A stretch of DNA of 7,235 nucleotides from Anaerolineales bacterium UBA5069 (lineage in GTDB: Bacteria; Chloroflexota; Anaerolineae; Caldilineales; Caldilineaceae). Positions 1 through 7,103 of this stretch are shown here, piece by piece. The DNA lies in the NCBI GenBank assembly GCA_002415895.1, contig DIAV01000324.1, forward strand, positions 1 to 7,235, written 5' to 3'. How positions within the stretch are numbered: position 1 is the stretch's first letter; every line of letters begins with the position of its first letter. Made by a program: the position numbers and the translations under genes. The notes under the pieces are model-generated. The model saw only the letters and a program-made list of their open reading frames with translations, did not search any database and had not been told where the DNA came from.

Positions 1-1
1 A

Positions 2-28
2 CACCATCGACACCATCGACACCGTCCA
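2..28. repeat. 9-bp tandem repeat, three copies, at the window edge
   Basis: The unit caccatcga occurs exactly at 2-10 and 11-19. A third copy at 20-28 has two changes. Base 1 also fits the period, so the array probably continues outside the window. Read on the plus strand in frame 1 it encodes a Thr-Pro-Ser repeat. Read on the minus strand it encodes a Gly-Val-Asp repeat. The period is a multiple of three, which would suit a low-complexity coding linker, but the visible part is too short to decide strand or coding status. Confidence 0.7.
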
Positions 29-85
29 CGCCGGCGACAGCCACGCCCTCAACAACACCGCGGCCGCCGCTCCCGGGCGCGCTCA

Positions 86-113
86 ACCACCGCGTGCTAC
101 TGCCCGCGGTGGT
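86..113. terminator. GC-rich perfect hairpin after the last gene; possible terminator
   Basis: The arms accaccgcg (86-94) and cgcggtggt (105-113) are perfect 9-bp reverse complements around a 10-base loop. The hairpin lies about 40 bp past the TAG of the aminotransferase on the minus strand, where an operon terminator could sit. It lacks a T-tract on either side, so it is not a canonical intrinsic terminator. It also overlaps a weak plus-strand open reading. The inverted repeat is certain; its role is inferred. Confidence 0.35.
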
Positions 114-152
114 GAGGTAGCGCTCTTCGTTTACACTCGCCCTGGATTAACC

Positions 153-1306
<1,154 letters not shown>

Positions 1307-1310
<4 letters not shown>

Positions 1311-1561
1311 GCGGCGCGCTCGGCGAAGTGCGTATTCAGATAGTTCACAACATCGTTCACCGAATCAAGCTTGTTGAAGTCTTCATCGGGGATTTGGATG
1401 CCGTACTTTTCCTCCACCTGCGTAAAGATGGAGAGCGCGTCGAGCGAATCAATGCCCTGGGTCATAAAGGGCTGTTCGACGTCAAGGAAATCGACGTAGA
1501 CGCCGGGGAGGTTCATTTCGCGCAAAACGTTGAGGACGTCTTCCTGGGTAATCTGGGCCAT
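1307..1561 (-). CDS. Acyl carrier protein (second copy)
   Basis: This is an 84-residue stand-alone acyl carrier protein. The signature GIDSLDAL places the phosphopantetheine-attachment serine at S39, at the start of helix 2, followed by an acidic helix with VEEKYG and the IPDED segment typical of ACPs. It would carry an acyl chain as a thioester in the cytoplasm. I chose the ATG at 1561 because AAGGA lies 7 bases upstream and the protein then begins like other ACPs; an ATG 12 codons earlier would add an unlikely leader. It is a paralogue of the ACP at 2398-2637: 22 of 34 residues are identical from the QGIDSL motif onward. The gene follows a 139-bp spacer and overlaps the aminotransferase start by 4 bases. 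Its position in a sugar locus suggests it feeds an acyltransferase and not bulk fatty acid synthesis. Confidence 0.93.
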
Positions 1562-1568
1562 GATGGAT

Positions 1569-1573
1569 TCCTT
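1569..1573 (-). promoter_or_regulatory. Ribosome binding site fixing the ACP start
   Basis: On the minus strand AAGGA sits 7 bases before the ATG at 1561. This supports the 84-residue form over the upstream in-frame ATG at 1597. Confidence 0.6.
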
Positions 1574-1623
1574 AAGTACAAAATAACCAACAGCCAATGA
1601 AAGGGTGTGCTACATATGAATGC

Positions 1624-1660
1624 AGCATAGCACCGTTGCACGCCATGTGCGCAACAGTGC
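1624..1660 (-). promoter_or_regulatory. Possible internal promoter and operator-like dyad before the second ACP
   Basis: The 139-bp spacer between the NeuD-like stop and the second ACP start is the longest gap in the operon. On the minus strand it contains TGCTATGCT (1632-1624), an extended -10-like sequence. A weak -35-like TTGCGC lies 19 bases upstream, longer than ideal. Directly upstream, 1630-1660 forms an imperfect inverted repeat: 11 pairs around a 5-base loop, with one mismatch and a 2-base bulge. This could be an operator, or a terminator for the upstream half of the operon, though no T-tract follows. The dyad is visible; promoter activity is inferred. Confidence 0.3.
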
Positions 1661-1700
1661 CGTGCGCTGTGCAGCGAGACATTTGCCTGCAATACCTTTG

Positions 1701-2339
1701 TCAGTGATTGGCAACCAGCTTTGCCGGCACACCGGCAACGGTTACCCGTTCGGGCACATCCCGAATGACCACCGAGCCTGCACCGATGACTGCGTGTGCA
1801 CCAATCTCGTGTACGCCTGTCATCACGGTGGCGCCAATGCCCACGAAGGCGCCGGTTGCCAGCTGAACGGCTGCACCCACATTGACGCCCGTAGAGATAA
1901 AGACACCGCGTGCCAGCCGAGTATGGTGGGCAACCCTCGCGCCCATGCTGATGATGCAATCATCGCCTACGGCAACAAAAGGCATGAGCAGCACCCCGGC
2001 CAGAATGGCGGCTCCCTGCCCAATCTGCGTGCCTTTGGGAATGAGCGCTGATGGGTGAATCAGTGCGGGTGTGTTCAAGCCGGCCGCGCGCGCGCCGTCC
2101 ATAATCCGCATGCGCGCGCCGTTATTGCCCACGGCCACAAAGAGATCACACCCTTGGGCCAGGACACAGGCATCGGTGCGACCGAGCACCCGCACGCCCT
2201 GTACCGTTGTGCCGATGACGGCAGGATCATCATCCAGGTAGCCCACGACCTCATAATCAAGGTCATACACGAGGTAATGCCAATAGACAAGCCCGTAACT
2301 GCCCACACCTGCAATCACTGCGCGTTTGGTTGCACTCAT
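1701..2339 (-). CDS. NeuD/PglD-like sugar O/N-acyltransferase
   Basis: This 212-residue protein matches the size and two-part layout of NeuD/PglD acyltransferases. Residues 6-90 form a Rossmann-like PglD_N domain starting VIAGVGSYG and containing GYLDDD (33-38). Residues about 95-205 are hexapeptide repeats of a left-handed beta helix, ending in the hallmark AGVPAKLV (202-209). The family acylates an amino (PglD) or hydroxyl (NeuD) group of a sugar, normally with acetyl-CoA, as a trimer. The family's catalytic histidine corresponds to H138 in RVAHHT; the usual Asp after it is replaced by a second His (H139). It sits between two ACP genes, so an acyl-ACP donor is possible here. No clear Shine-Dalgarno precedes the ATG. 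The substrate could be the amino sugar made by the aminotransferase. Confidence 0.85.
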   Translation of the reverse strand: MSATKRAVIAGVGSYGLVYWHYLVYDLDYEVVGYLDDDPAVIGTTVQGVRVLGRTDACVLAQGCDLFVAVGNNGARMRIMDGARAAGLNTPALIHPSALIPKGTQIGQGAAILAGVLLMPFVAVGDDCIISMGARVAHHTRLARGVFISTGVNVGAAVQLATGAFVGIGATVMTGVHEIGAHAVIGAGSVVIRDVPERVTVAGVPAKLVANH

Positions 2340-2397
2340 TTACAAATTCTAGACCACACTGGAGGCGGAGCGATCAGGACAAGCCGAAAATGGGAAG

Positions 2398-2637
2398 TTA
2401 TGCCGCAGCACGGCTGGCATATGCTGCCAGGGCCGCAACTGAATTGAGCCCCTCAATGTCCTCATCAGGAATTTTGAAACCAAAGGTCTCTTCCACGTTC
2501 AAATAGATCGACATGGCATCCAGCGAATCAATACCCTGGTCGCGGAATGTGACGTCACTCTGGAGGGTGTCGGCATCAATTTCGGGAATATCGGCTTTGC
2601 GGATAATTTCCAGGATCTGCTCTGTTGTTACAGTCAT
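2398..2637 (-). CDS. Acyl carrier protein (first copy)
   Basis: This is a 79-residue acyl carrier protein with the phosphopantetheine serine S38 in GIDSLDAM, then an acidic recognition helix (VEETFG) and IPDED (57-61). A GGAGG 10 bases upstream of the ATG supports the start. It lies 39 bp after the KAS III gene and 58 bp before the NeuD-like gene. The simplest reading is that KAS III builds a short beta-ketoacyl chain on this carrier. It is paralogous to the ACP at 1307-1561, from which it differs mainly outside the motif region. It could in principle serve general lipid synthesis, but the sugar-locus context and the presence of a second copy argue for a dedicated role. Confidence 0.93.
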   Translation of the reverse strand: MTVTTEQILEIIRKADIPEIDADTLQSDVTFRDQGIDSLDAMSIYLNVEETFGFKIPDEDIEGLNSVAALAAYASRAAA

Positions 2638-2676
2638 GCGAAGTACGCCTCCGTGCGATGAGCGGGCGCAGTGAGC

Positions 2677-3618
2677 CTACGCCACACGATGCAGTATACC
2701 GCTGGACCAGGAAAGACCCACGCCGAAGCCGCTCACAACCACTGTGCGCACGGTGGCGTCGTCCAGCATTTCGGCCAGCATAATGGGTATTGAAGATGAA
2801 ACGGTATTTCCGTACTCGGCCGCAACAAAGGCGGCGCGTTCTTCTGCCACATGCAGGCGCGCGGCAATTGTGCGCAGCATATAGCGCGAGCCCTGGTGCA
2901 GCAGAAAGCGATCCACATCCTCAATCGCAACCTGGTTCATTTCAAGCAGGAGGCGGATGTCTTCGGGCACGCGCCGCGCCGCAAAGTCAAAGATGCCGCG
3001 CCCGTTCATGCTCAATTGCCCGTTGCGGCAGATGAGATGCTCGTAATCAGCGCCAATCGTGCCAAATGTAAAGCGCCCGCTGCAGAAGCGCGGTGCGGTG
3101 TGAATCCAGGTCGCGGCGGCTGCATCGCCAAAGAGCATGACGGTATTCTTGTCGTTCGGGTCCACGATCTTGGAGTAGGGATCCGCCGTGACAAGCAATC
3201 CGCTCTGCATGCCGTTTTGCGCCATGAAAGCGTTGATCACGCTCAACCCATACACCCAGCCGCTGCAGCCAAGCGAAATGTCAAACGCTGCACAGCGTTC
3301 GGGCAGCCCCAGCTTGCCATGCACAATGGCGGCTGTATGCGGCAGGTTGTAGTCGGGGTTCTGTGTCACCACAATCAGACATTCGACAGCGGCCAGGTCG
3401 ATTGCACTGCCGGCCTCCAGGGCGCGCACGGCGCGCACAGCCAGGTCCGATGTGGCTTCATCTGCATCTTTGACAAGTGTACGGCGCACGCCCAGCTTTT
3501 CGTTGATAAAGCGCTCATCAACCTCGAACTGGTTCATGCGCGCAAAGTTGGAGACGCCCTCTACCGGCAAGTAAACACCAATTCCAGCAATACCCAGGGC
3601 CTGCGAATCTGCAATCAT
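2677..3618 (-). CDS. Beta-ketoacyl-ACP synthase III (FabH-like)
   Basis: This 313-residue protein is close in length to E. coli FabH (317). It keeps the KAS III triad: C118 in SLGCSGWVYGL, H241 in LLHQGSRYM and N271 in EYGNTVSSSIP. A glycine-rich C-terminal GFGVGLSWSSG (298-308) is also typical. KAS III enzymes condense an acyl-CoA primer, often acetyl-CoA, with malonyl-ACP to give a beta-ketoacyl-ACP. Retention of Asn suggests condensation and not the simple acyl transfer of Cys-His-Asp relatives. FabH's HQAN motif reads HQGS here, so it belongs to a divergent subgroup. The ATG at 3618 is preferred because it overlaps the upstream stop as ATGA (3615-3618); an in-frame ATG at 3783 would run inside the upstream gene. 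Context suggests it primes a short acyl group for an amino sugar. Confidence 0.92.
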   Translation of the reverse strand: MIADSQALGIAGIGVYLPVEGVSNFARMNQFEVDERFINEKLGVRRTLVKDADEATSDLAVRAVRALEAGSAIDLAAVECLIVVTQNPDYNLPHTAAIVHGKLGLPERCAAFDISLGCSGWVYGLSVINAFMAQNGMQSGLLVTADPYSKIVDPNDKNTVMLFGDAAAATWIHTAPRFCSGRFTFGTIGADYEHLICRNGQLSMNGRGIFDFAARRVPEDIRLLLEMNQVAIEDVDRFLLHQGSRYMLRTIAARLHVAEERAAFVAAEYGNTVSSSIPIMLAEMLDDATVRTVVVSGFGVGLSWSSGILHRVA

Positions 3619-4223
3619 GCGGGGGCAACCTTTGTGAAGTACATCTCGCCAATCGATTGGCCATTGACCTGCAACGCTGTACGCGTCATGCGTGCGCCCA
3701 TGACTGCGGTAACCTGCAGGGCAATTGCGGCGTCGGCAACCGACGGCAAGGGACGCTGCAGCACCAGCCGTGTGAAGTACCACTTGCCCGGCCCCTGCAC
3801 AACGTGCTGCACCAACTGTTTGTTGAGTGCAACCAGCACCTCGATGGCGCTGTAGGCGCTGGCGTTGCGTATGTGCAACGTGCGTGTCGGCACGTCGATG
3901 GCCGCGCCCACCGCAATCGCGTCCTCATCATAGGCATAGCGGCAATCGACAGGTGTCGTGTTCTCGACAAAGGTCGCTTTATAGCGCGTCCCCTCGGCAG
4001 CAAATCGCAGCACAACCGCGGGGGATCCCTCCAGCGGGGCGTCCACCGCGTGCAGCGTGCCCGTCAGCCCATGGCGCACGATCTGGTGGATGGCGAGATC
4101 AATCTGTTCGATGTGCGGCGCGCAGGTCTCCTGCAGCCACGGCATCATTGCATTGTACATGTCGGTGCCGTGCACATAGTCACGGCTGCCTTTGAAACAG
4201 AATGTGAAGTCTCGCTCAGCCAT
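3615..4223 (-). CDS. Unrecognised 202-residue protein; possible double-hotdog dehydratase or thioesterase
   Basis: I do not recognise this protein by motif. It has no signal peptide or membrane segment and is probably cytoplasmic. The second half looks like a hotdog fold: a helix (about 123-141), then the strand KWYFTRLVLQRPLP (147-160), then two strands joined by a turn (168-186) and a final QVNGQSIGEMYF (185-196). The first half shows a similar helix-then-strands order (about 20-90). Hotdog proteins act on acyl thioesters as dehydratases, thioesterases or acyltransferases, which fits its neighbours. The N-terminal motif KGSRDYVHGTD (11-21), with H18 and D21, is the most distinctive and a candidate active-site or recognition segment. 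The start at 4223 is supported by AAGGGGA 5 bases upstream. Its stop overlaps the KAS III start, so the two are probably translated together and may act together. The gene is firm; the fold and function are inference. Confidence 0.85.
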   Translation of the reverse strand: MAERDFTFCFKGSRDYVHGTDMYNAMMPWLQETCAPHIEQIDLAIHQIVRHGLTGTLHAVDAPLEGSPAVVLRFAAEGTRYKATFVENTTPVDCRYAYDEDAIAVGAAIDVPTRTLHIRNASAYSAIEVLVALNKQLVQHVVQGPGKWYFTRLVLQRPLPSVADAAIALQVTAVMGARMTRTALQVNGQSIGEMYFTKVAPA

Positions 4224-4228
4224 CTTCG

Positions 4229-4235
4229 TCCCCTT
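4229..4235 (-). promoter_or_regulatory. Ribosome binding site fixing the start of the 202-residue protein
   Basis: AAGGGGA on the minus strand lies 5 bases before the ATG at 4223. It decides against the in-frame ATG at 4352, which would overlap the upstream acyltransferase gene by about 95 bases. Confidence 0.6.
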
Positions 4236-4257
4236 CAGTAAACTCCCTGCGGCGCGC

Positions 4258-5139
4258 TTACGTGTTGCGCCTGGCCGCATACTCGCGCAGGCGATTGCGG
4301 TGGCTGGAGGCAAAATTGCCGGAGACAACGGCGCCTGCGGGTACATCTTCAATCACAACGCTGCCAATCAGCACGCGTGCGCGATCACCCACGCGAATGC
4401 TGTCGGTCAGCGTGGCCCCGGGCCCAATCCAAACATGGTTGCCAATGGTGACGCCGCCCGATATTTGTGTGTTGCCGCTGATCATTGTGTGGTGACCAAT
4501 GCGGCCGGCGTGGCCCACCGACACCTTGACGCTGATCTGCGTGTCGTCGCCGATTTCCGTGTACACGGCATTGTAGGCGCGCTGGATAATGGCATTGGCC
4601 AGCACCTGGCAGCGTTCGCCAATGCGCACGCCGCCGGCAAATTGCACAGGGTAGAGCCGGCCATCAATGCGCAGGTTCTGCAAACCGCGCGTGCCTGTCA
4701 CCACATTCTCGCCAATCAGGGTCTCTGCACCGATGATCGTATAGTCGCCAATGATTGCATATTCGGAAACGCTGACACCCGCGCCAATTTGTACGCAGCG
4801 GCCAATGCGCGCCGTTTCGGCAATCTGCGCTGTGGGGTCAATGTAGCTTTCTGTGTGTACAGCCATGCCGTAGTCGCGCACAAGCGCGTTGTGCAGGTCG
4901 TAATACGCTTGCTGGGGATTGTCGGCAACGACCACGCCCAACGGCTCGGCAACAACATCCGCAAGCGCAGGCGGCACGATGACGGCGGTAATGCAGGGGT
5001 TTTGCTGCACAAGGGCAAGAAAGCGCTGCTCCTGCACAAAGCAGATTGAGTGCGGCACATCGCTTGTGGGGAGCATCGTCCACAAAAAGGAAGCGTCGCG
5101 GTGAACACTGGATTGTGGATAGAAATCAGAGAGATTCAT
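4258..5139 (-). CDS. LpxD-like left-handed beta-helix sugar N-acyltransferase
   Basis: This 293-residue protein has an N-terminal domain (about 1-92) ending in a stretch resembling the uridine-binding region of LpxD, then hexapeptide repeats (about 99-267) with the usual I-G-x-x-x-x periodicity, such as IGNHVWIGPG (232-241). A C-terminal helical tail carries several arginines. LpxD transfers a 3-hydroxyacyl chain from ACP to the amino group of a UDP-sugar; its catalytic His sits in an IAHNVxIG motif, and H210 in VSVGHAGRIG takes that place here. At 293 residues it is shorter than E. coli LpxD (341). Next to a KAS III and ACPs, the best reading is acyl-ACP-dependent acylation of a nucleotide amino sugar for the glycan. 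A role in lipid A is less likely because no other lpx gene is nearby. GGAAGAG precedes the ATG by about 6 bases. Confidence 0.82.
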   Translation of the reverse strand: MNLSDFYPQSSVHRDASFLWTMLPTSDVPHSICFVQEQRFLALVQQNPCITAVIVPPALADVVAEPLGVVVADNPQQAYYDLHNALVRDYGMAVHTESYIDPTAQIAETARIGRCVQIGAGVSVSEYAIIGDYTIIGAETLIGENVVTGTRGLQNLRIDGRLYPVQFAGGVRIGERCQVLANAIIQRAYNAVYTEIGDDTQISVKVSVGHAGRIGHHTMISGNTQISGGVTIGNHVWIGPGATLTDSIRVGDRARVLIGSVVIEDVPAGAVVSGNFASSHRNRLREYAARRNT

Positions 5140-5155
5140 GCCGAACTCTTCCGTG

Positions 5156-5210
5156 TTGGGGGCACTGCCCCAATGCGCTGCCGCGCCGCTTGCGCCTGCG
5201 CGCGGCAGCG
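5156..5210 (-). promoter_or_regulatory. Two adjacent hairpins between the PglC-like and LpxD-like genes
   Basis: In transcript order, 2 bases after the PglC-like stop, 5210-5176 forms an 11-bp perfect stem (5176-5186 with 5200-5210) around a 13-base loop. Two bases later, 5173-5156 forms a 6-bp stem (5156-5161 with 5168-5173) around a 6-base loop. The pair ends just before the Shine-Dalgarno of the LpxD-like gene. Neither is followed by a T-tract, so full termination is unlikely. Attenuation, mRNA stabilisation or control of ribosome access are possible. The repeats are directly visible; the function is inferred. Confidence 0.5.
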
Positions 5211-5212
5211 GC

Positions 5213-5845
5213 TCATTCTGTACGCTCGTCGCTCTGCGCGGCGGGTGTACCCATGAAGCGCGTCATAATCTCCTGATTATCGGGACTCACGCCGCTGCGG
5301 CGCACGACCTTGGCGGCGGTCATGAAGAGGATGCGCAGATCAAGCGCAGGCGAGAGGTGATCGACGTACCAGACGTCATAGGCGAATTTCTGCTCCCACG
5401 AGATGGCATTGCGGCCATTCACCTGCGCCCAGCCGGTAATGCCCGGGCGCACAGTGTGGCGGCGCGCTTGCTCCGGCGAGTAGAGCGGCAGATAGTCCAT
5501 GAGCAGCGGCCTGGGGCCAACAATGCTCATATCGCCGCGCACAACGTTCCAGAGTTCGGGCAATTCATCCAGGCTGGTGCTGCGCAGGAAGCGGCCAAAG
5601 GGAGTCAGGCGCTCGGCACTGGGCAGCAGCTCGCCCGCTGCATCGCGCGCATTGGTCATGCTGCGGAACTTGGCCATGCGAAAAGGTGCGCCCGCCAGCC
5701 CGGGCCGCACCTGGTGGAAGAGCACAGGCGCGCCCAGCTTGACGCGCACCATGATCGCAAGCACTGCCAGCACAGGCGAGAGCAGGATCAGCGCAGGCAG
5801 AGCCACGATCATATCAAGGAGTCGTTTGCCATAGCGGCGGTACAT
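5213..5845 (-). CDS. PglC-type undecaprenyl-phosphate phosphosugar transferase
   Basis: This 210-residue protein is a complete small monotopic phosphoglycosyl transferase. The family moves a sugar-1-phosphate from a UDP-sugar to undecaprenyl phosphate at the cytoplasmic face of the inner membrane, starting glycan assembly. The N-terminal hydrophobic stretch (about 9-33) contains the helix-breaking Ser-Pro pair S23-P24 that makes the re-entrant helix. The catalytic Asp-Glu dyad is D93-E94 in SLDELPELWN. It is followed by the VGPRPLL motif (109-115) and VRPGITGWAQVNGRN (132-146). It has only the catalytic core, without the extra transmembrane region of WbaP-type enzymes. Its size resembles Campylobacter PglC, which acts on diacetylated bacillosamine, so an acylated amino sugar from the downstream enzymes is a plausible substrate. 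A GGAG lies 11 bases before the ATG. Confidence 0.95.
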   Translation of the reverse strand: MYRRYGKRLLDMIVALPALILLSPVLAVLAIMVRVKLGAPVLFHQVRPGLAGAPFRMAKFRSMTNARDAAGELLPSAERLTPFGRFLRSTSLDELPELWNVVRGDMSIVGPRPLLMDYLPLYSPEQARRHTVRPGITGWAQVNGRNAISWEQKFAYDVWYVDHLSPALDLRILFMTAAKVVRRSGVSPDNQEIMTRFMGTPAAQSDERTE

Positions 5846-5876
5846 GAATCAGGAGTCTCCGGTTGCTGCGCAGCTG

Positions 5877-7103
5877 CTAATCTCCCCGCGCAGCCAGTCT
5901 CTCAAGCAGCGCCACAAACTGCAGCGCTTGGTCGTGACGGTTGAAATGGCGCACAACATATGCGCGCGCGTTCCTGCCCATTTGCACGCCCGCCGCCGGG
6001 TTGCGGCTCATGGCAAGCAGGGTCGCGGCCAGCGCGTCGGGATTGCCCGGCGGCACAAAGATGCCACCCTCGGACTCTTCGATCACACTGCGTATGACAC
6101 CATCAATTGCCAGCACGGTTGGCTTGCCTGCCGCCATGTAGTCGAAGACCTTGTTGGGATAGGTGGTGCGAAACATGGGGATATCTTTTAAGGTGGCAAG
6201 ACAGGCGTCCGAAGCACCAAACACCGCGCTCAATTCATTCTTGGGGATCGTACCCGTAAAGCGCACATTTGTTAATTCAAGTTCGCGCGCAAGCGCCTCG
6301 AGTTGCGTGCGGTCCTTGCCGTCGCCCACCAGCCAGAATTGAATCTCGGGGAAGGCGCGCAGTTGCGCCGCAGCCTGCAGGAGTGTACTCAGGTCATTTG
6401 CCATGCCCATGGCCCCGGCGTAGGTGACAATGTACTTGGCATTGGGCGCCCAGCGTGCGCGCACGCTGCTGCCGTCGGCATCGGGGTTGAACATATCCGG
6501 ATCGACGCCATTCGCCACCAGCGAGATCTTCGCGGGTGCAATTCCGCGCGCAAGCAAATAGTCGCGATAGGCAGGTGAGTTGACGAGGATGTGCGAGGCG
6601 CGTGCATACAGAAAAGACTCAAGCCAGCGCGCAAGCCGAATCAGCAGCGGGTTGCGCAGCACGCCAATGTCAATGGCAAATTCAGGCCACAGGTCGCGCA
6701 CTTCAAGCAGAAAGGGAACACGCCATATGGCCGCAATCAGTGCCGTGCTGACGGCCTGAAAGATGGGCGGCGTTGTGCCCATGACGATATCACTCCTGGG
6801 CTGGCGCAGGCCCACAATCAACGACGTTGTCATAAAGCTGAGGAACGCCACCACGCGCCACATAAAGCTCTGGTGCAGCGAAGGATAGGTGTAGGCGCGC
6901 TCCACATGAATGCCGTCAATATCCTGGCGGGTTGAGAGGCGCACCCCATCAACCGTGCGCTCACCCGTTTTGTAGCTGATGTCGCTGGCAATGATGGTGA
7001 ACTCGTGCCCGCGCGACTGGGCCGCGCGTGCCAACTCATAGTGGCGCGTGCCACCGGGCGAGGTCGGCGGCGTGAAGACCTGGTGAATGAGCAGTACTTT
7101 CAT
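5877..7103 (-). CDS. WbuB-like GT4 family glycosyltransferase
   Basis: This 408-residue protein is a GT-B glycosyltransferase of the GT4 family. The N-terminal domain starts MKVLLIHQVFTPP with a Gly-rich acceptor loop (SPGGTRHYELA, 15-25) and contains EVRDLWPE (134-141). Hydrophobic segments around 84-100 and 113-130 fit peripheral membrane association. The donor domain shows YAGAMGMANDLSTLL (228-242), LVGDGKDR (258-265) and PNKVFDYMAAGKP (316-328), where the usual Glu of the family motif is Asp, then IEESEGGIFVPPG (341-353). WbuB-type enzymes add an amino sugar, such as L-FucNAc, to a lipid-linked intermediate. The ATG at 7103 is chosen because it overlaps the upstream stop as ATGA and gives the standard family N-terminus; an in-frame ATG at 7196 adds a Cys-rich leader inside the upstream gene. 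Donor and acceptor sugars are not determinable here. Confidence 0.93.
   Translation of the reverse strand: MKVLLIHQVFTPPTSPGGTRHYELARAAQSRGHEFTIIASDISYKTGERTVDGVRLSTRQDIDGIHVERAYTYPSLHQSFMWRVVAFLSFMTTSLIVGLRQPRSDIVMGTTPPIFQAVSTALIAAIWRVPFLLEVRDLWPEFAIDIGVLRNPLLIRLARWLESFLYARASHILVNSPAYRDYLLARGIAPAKISLVANGVDPDMFNPDADGSSVRARWAPNAKYIVTYAGAMGMANDLSTLLQAAAQLRAFPEIQFWLVGDGKDRTQLEALARELELTNVRFTGTIPKNELSAVFGASDACLATLKDIPMFRTTYPNKVFDYMAAGKPTVLAIDGVIRSVIEESEGGIFVPPGNPDALAATLLAMSRNPAAGVQMGRNARAYVVRHFNRHDQALQFVALLERLAARGD

Larger units (their letters stand above)
1..152. other. Region downstream of the aminotransferase; no confident gene
   Basis: Two open readings exist and neither is recognisable. The plus strand in frame 1 is open from the edge to a TAG at 118-120 and would be a Thr/Pro/Ser-rich C-terminus of 39 residues. 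The minus strand is open from about 143 to the edge, with a Gly-Val-Asp repeat near the end and no ATG. The region also holds the tandem repeat at 2-28 and a GC hairpin at 86-113. It may be the end of a convergent gene or plain intergenic sequence. I cannot tell which. Confidence 0.4.

Noticed and set aside
3619..3783. N-terminal extension of KAS III to an ATG at 3783
   Set aside because: It would add 55 residues inside the upstream gene that match no KAS III N-terminus. The ATG at 3618 with an ATGA overlap gives the normal length.
2851..3855. 334-residue plus-strand open frame opposite KAS III
   Set aside because: It spans the KAS III gene and the gene upstream of it in antisense, with no recognisable domain. 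It is a shadow.
4192..5049. 285-residue plus-strand open frame opposite the LpxD-like gene
   Set aside because: Its regular Asn/Ala/His pattern is the antisense image of hexapeptide repeats, not a real protein.
5156..5210. Canonical intrinsic terminator
   Set aside because: The stems are strong but no T-tract follows on either strand, and co-directional related genes continue directly after.
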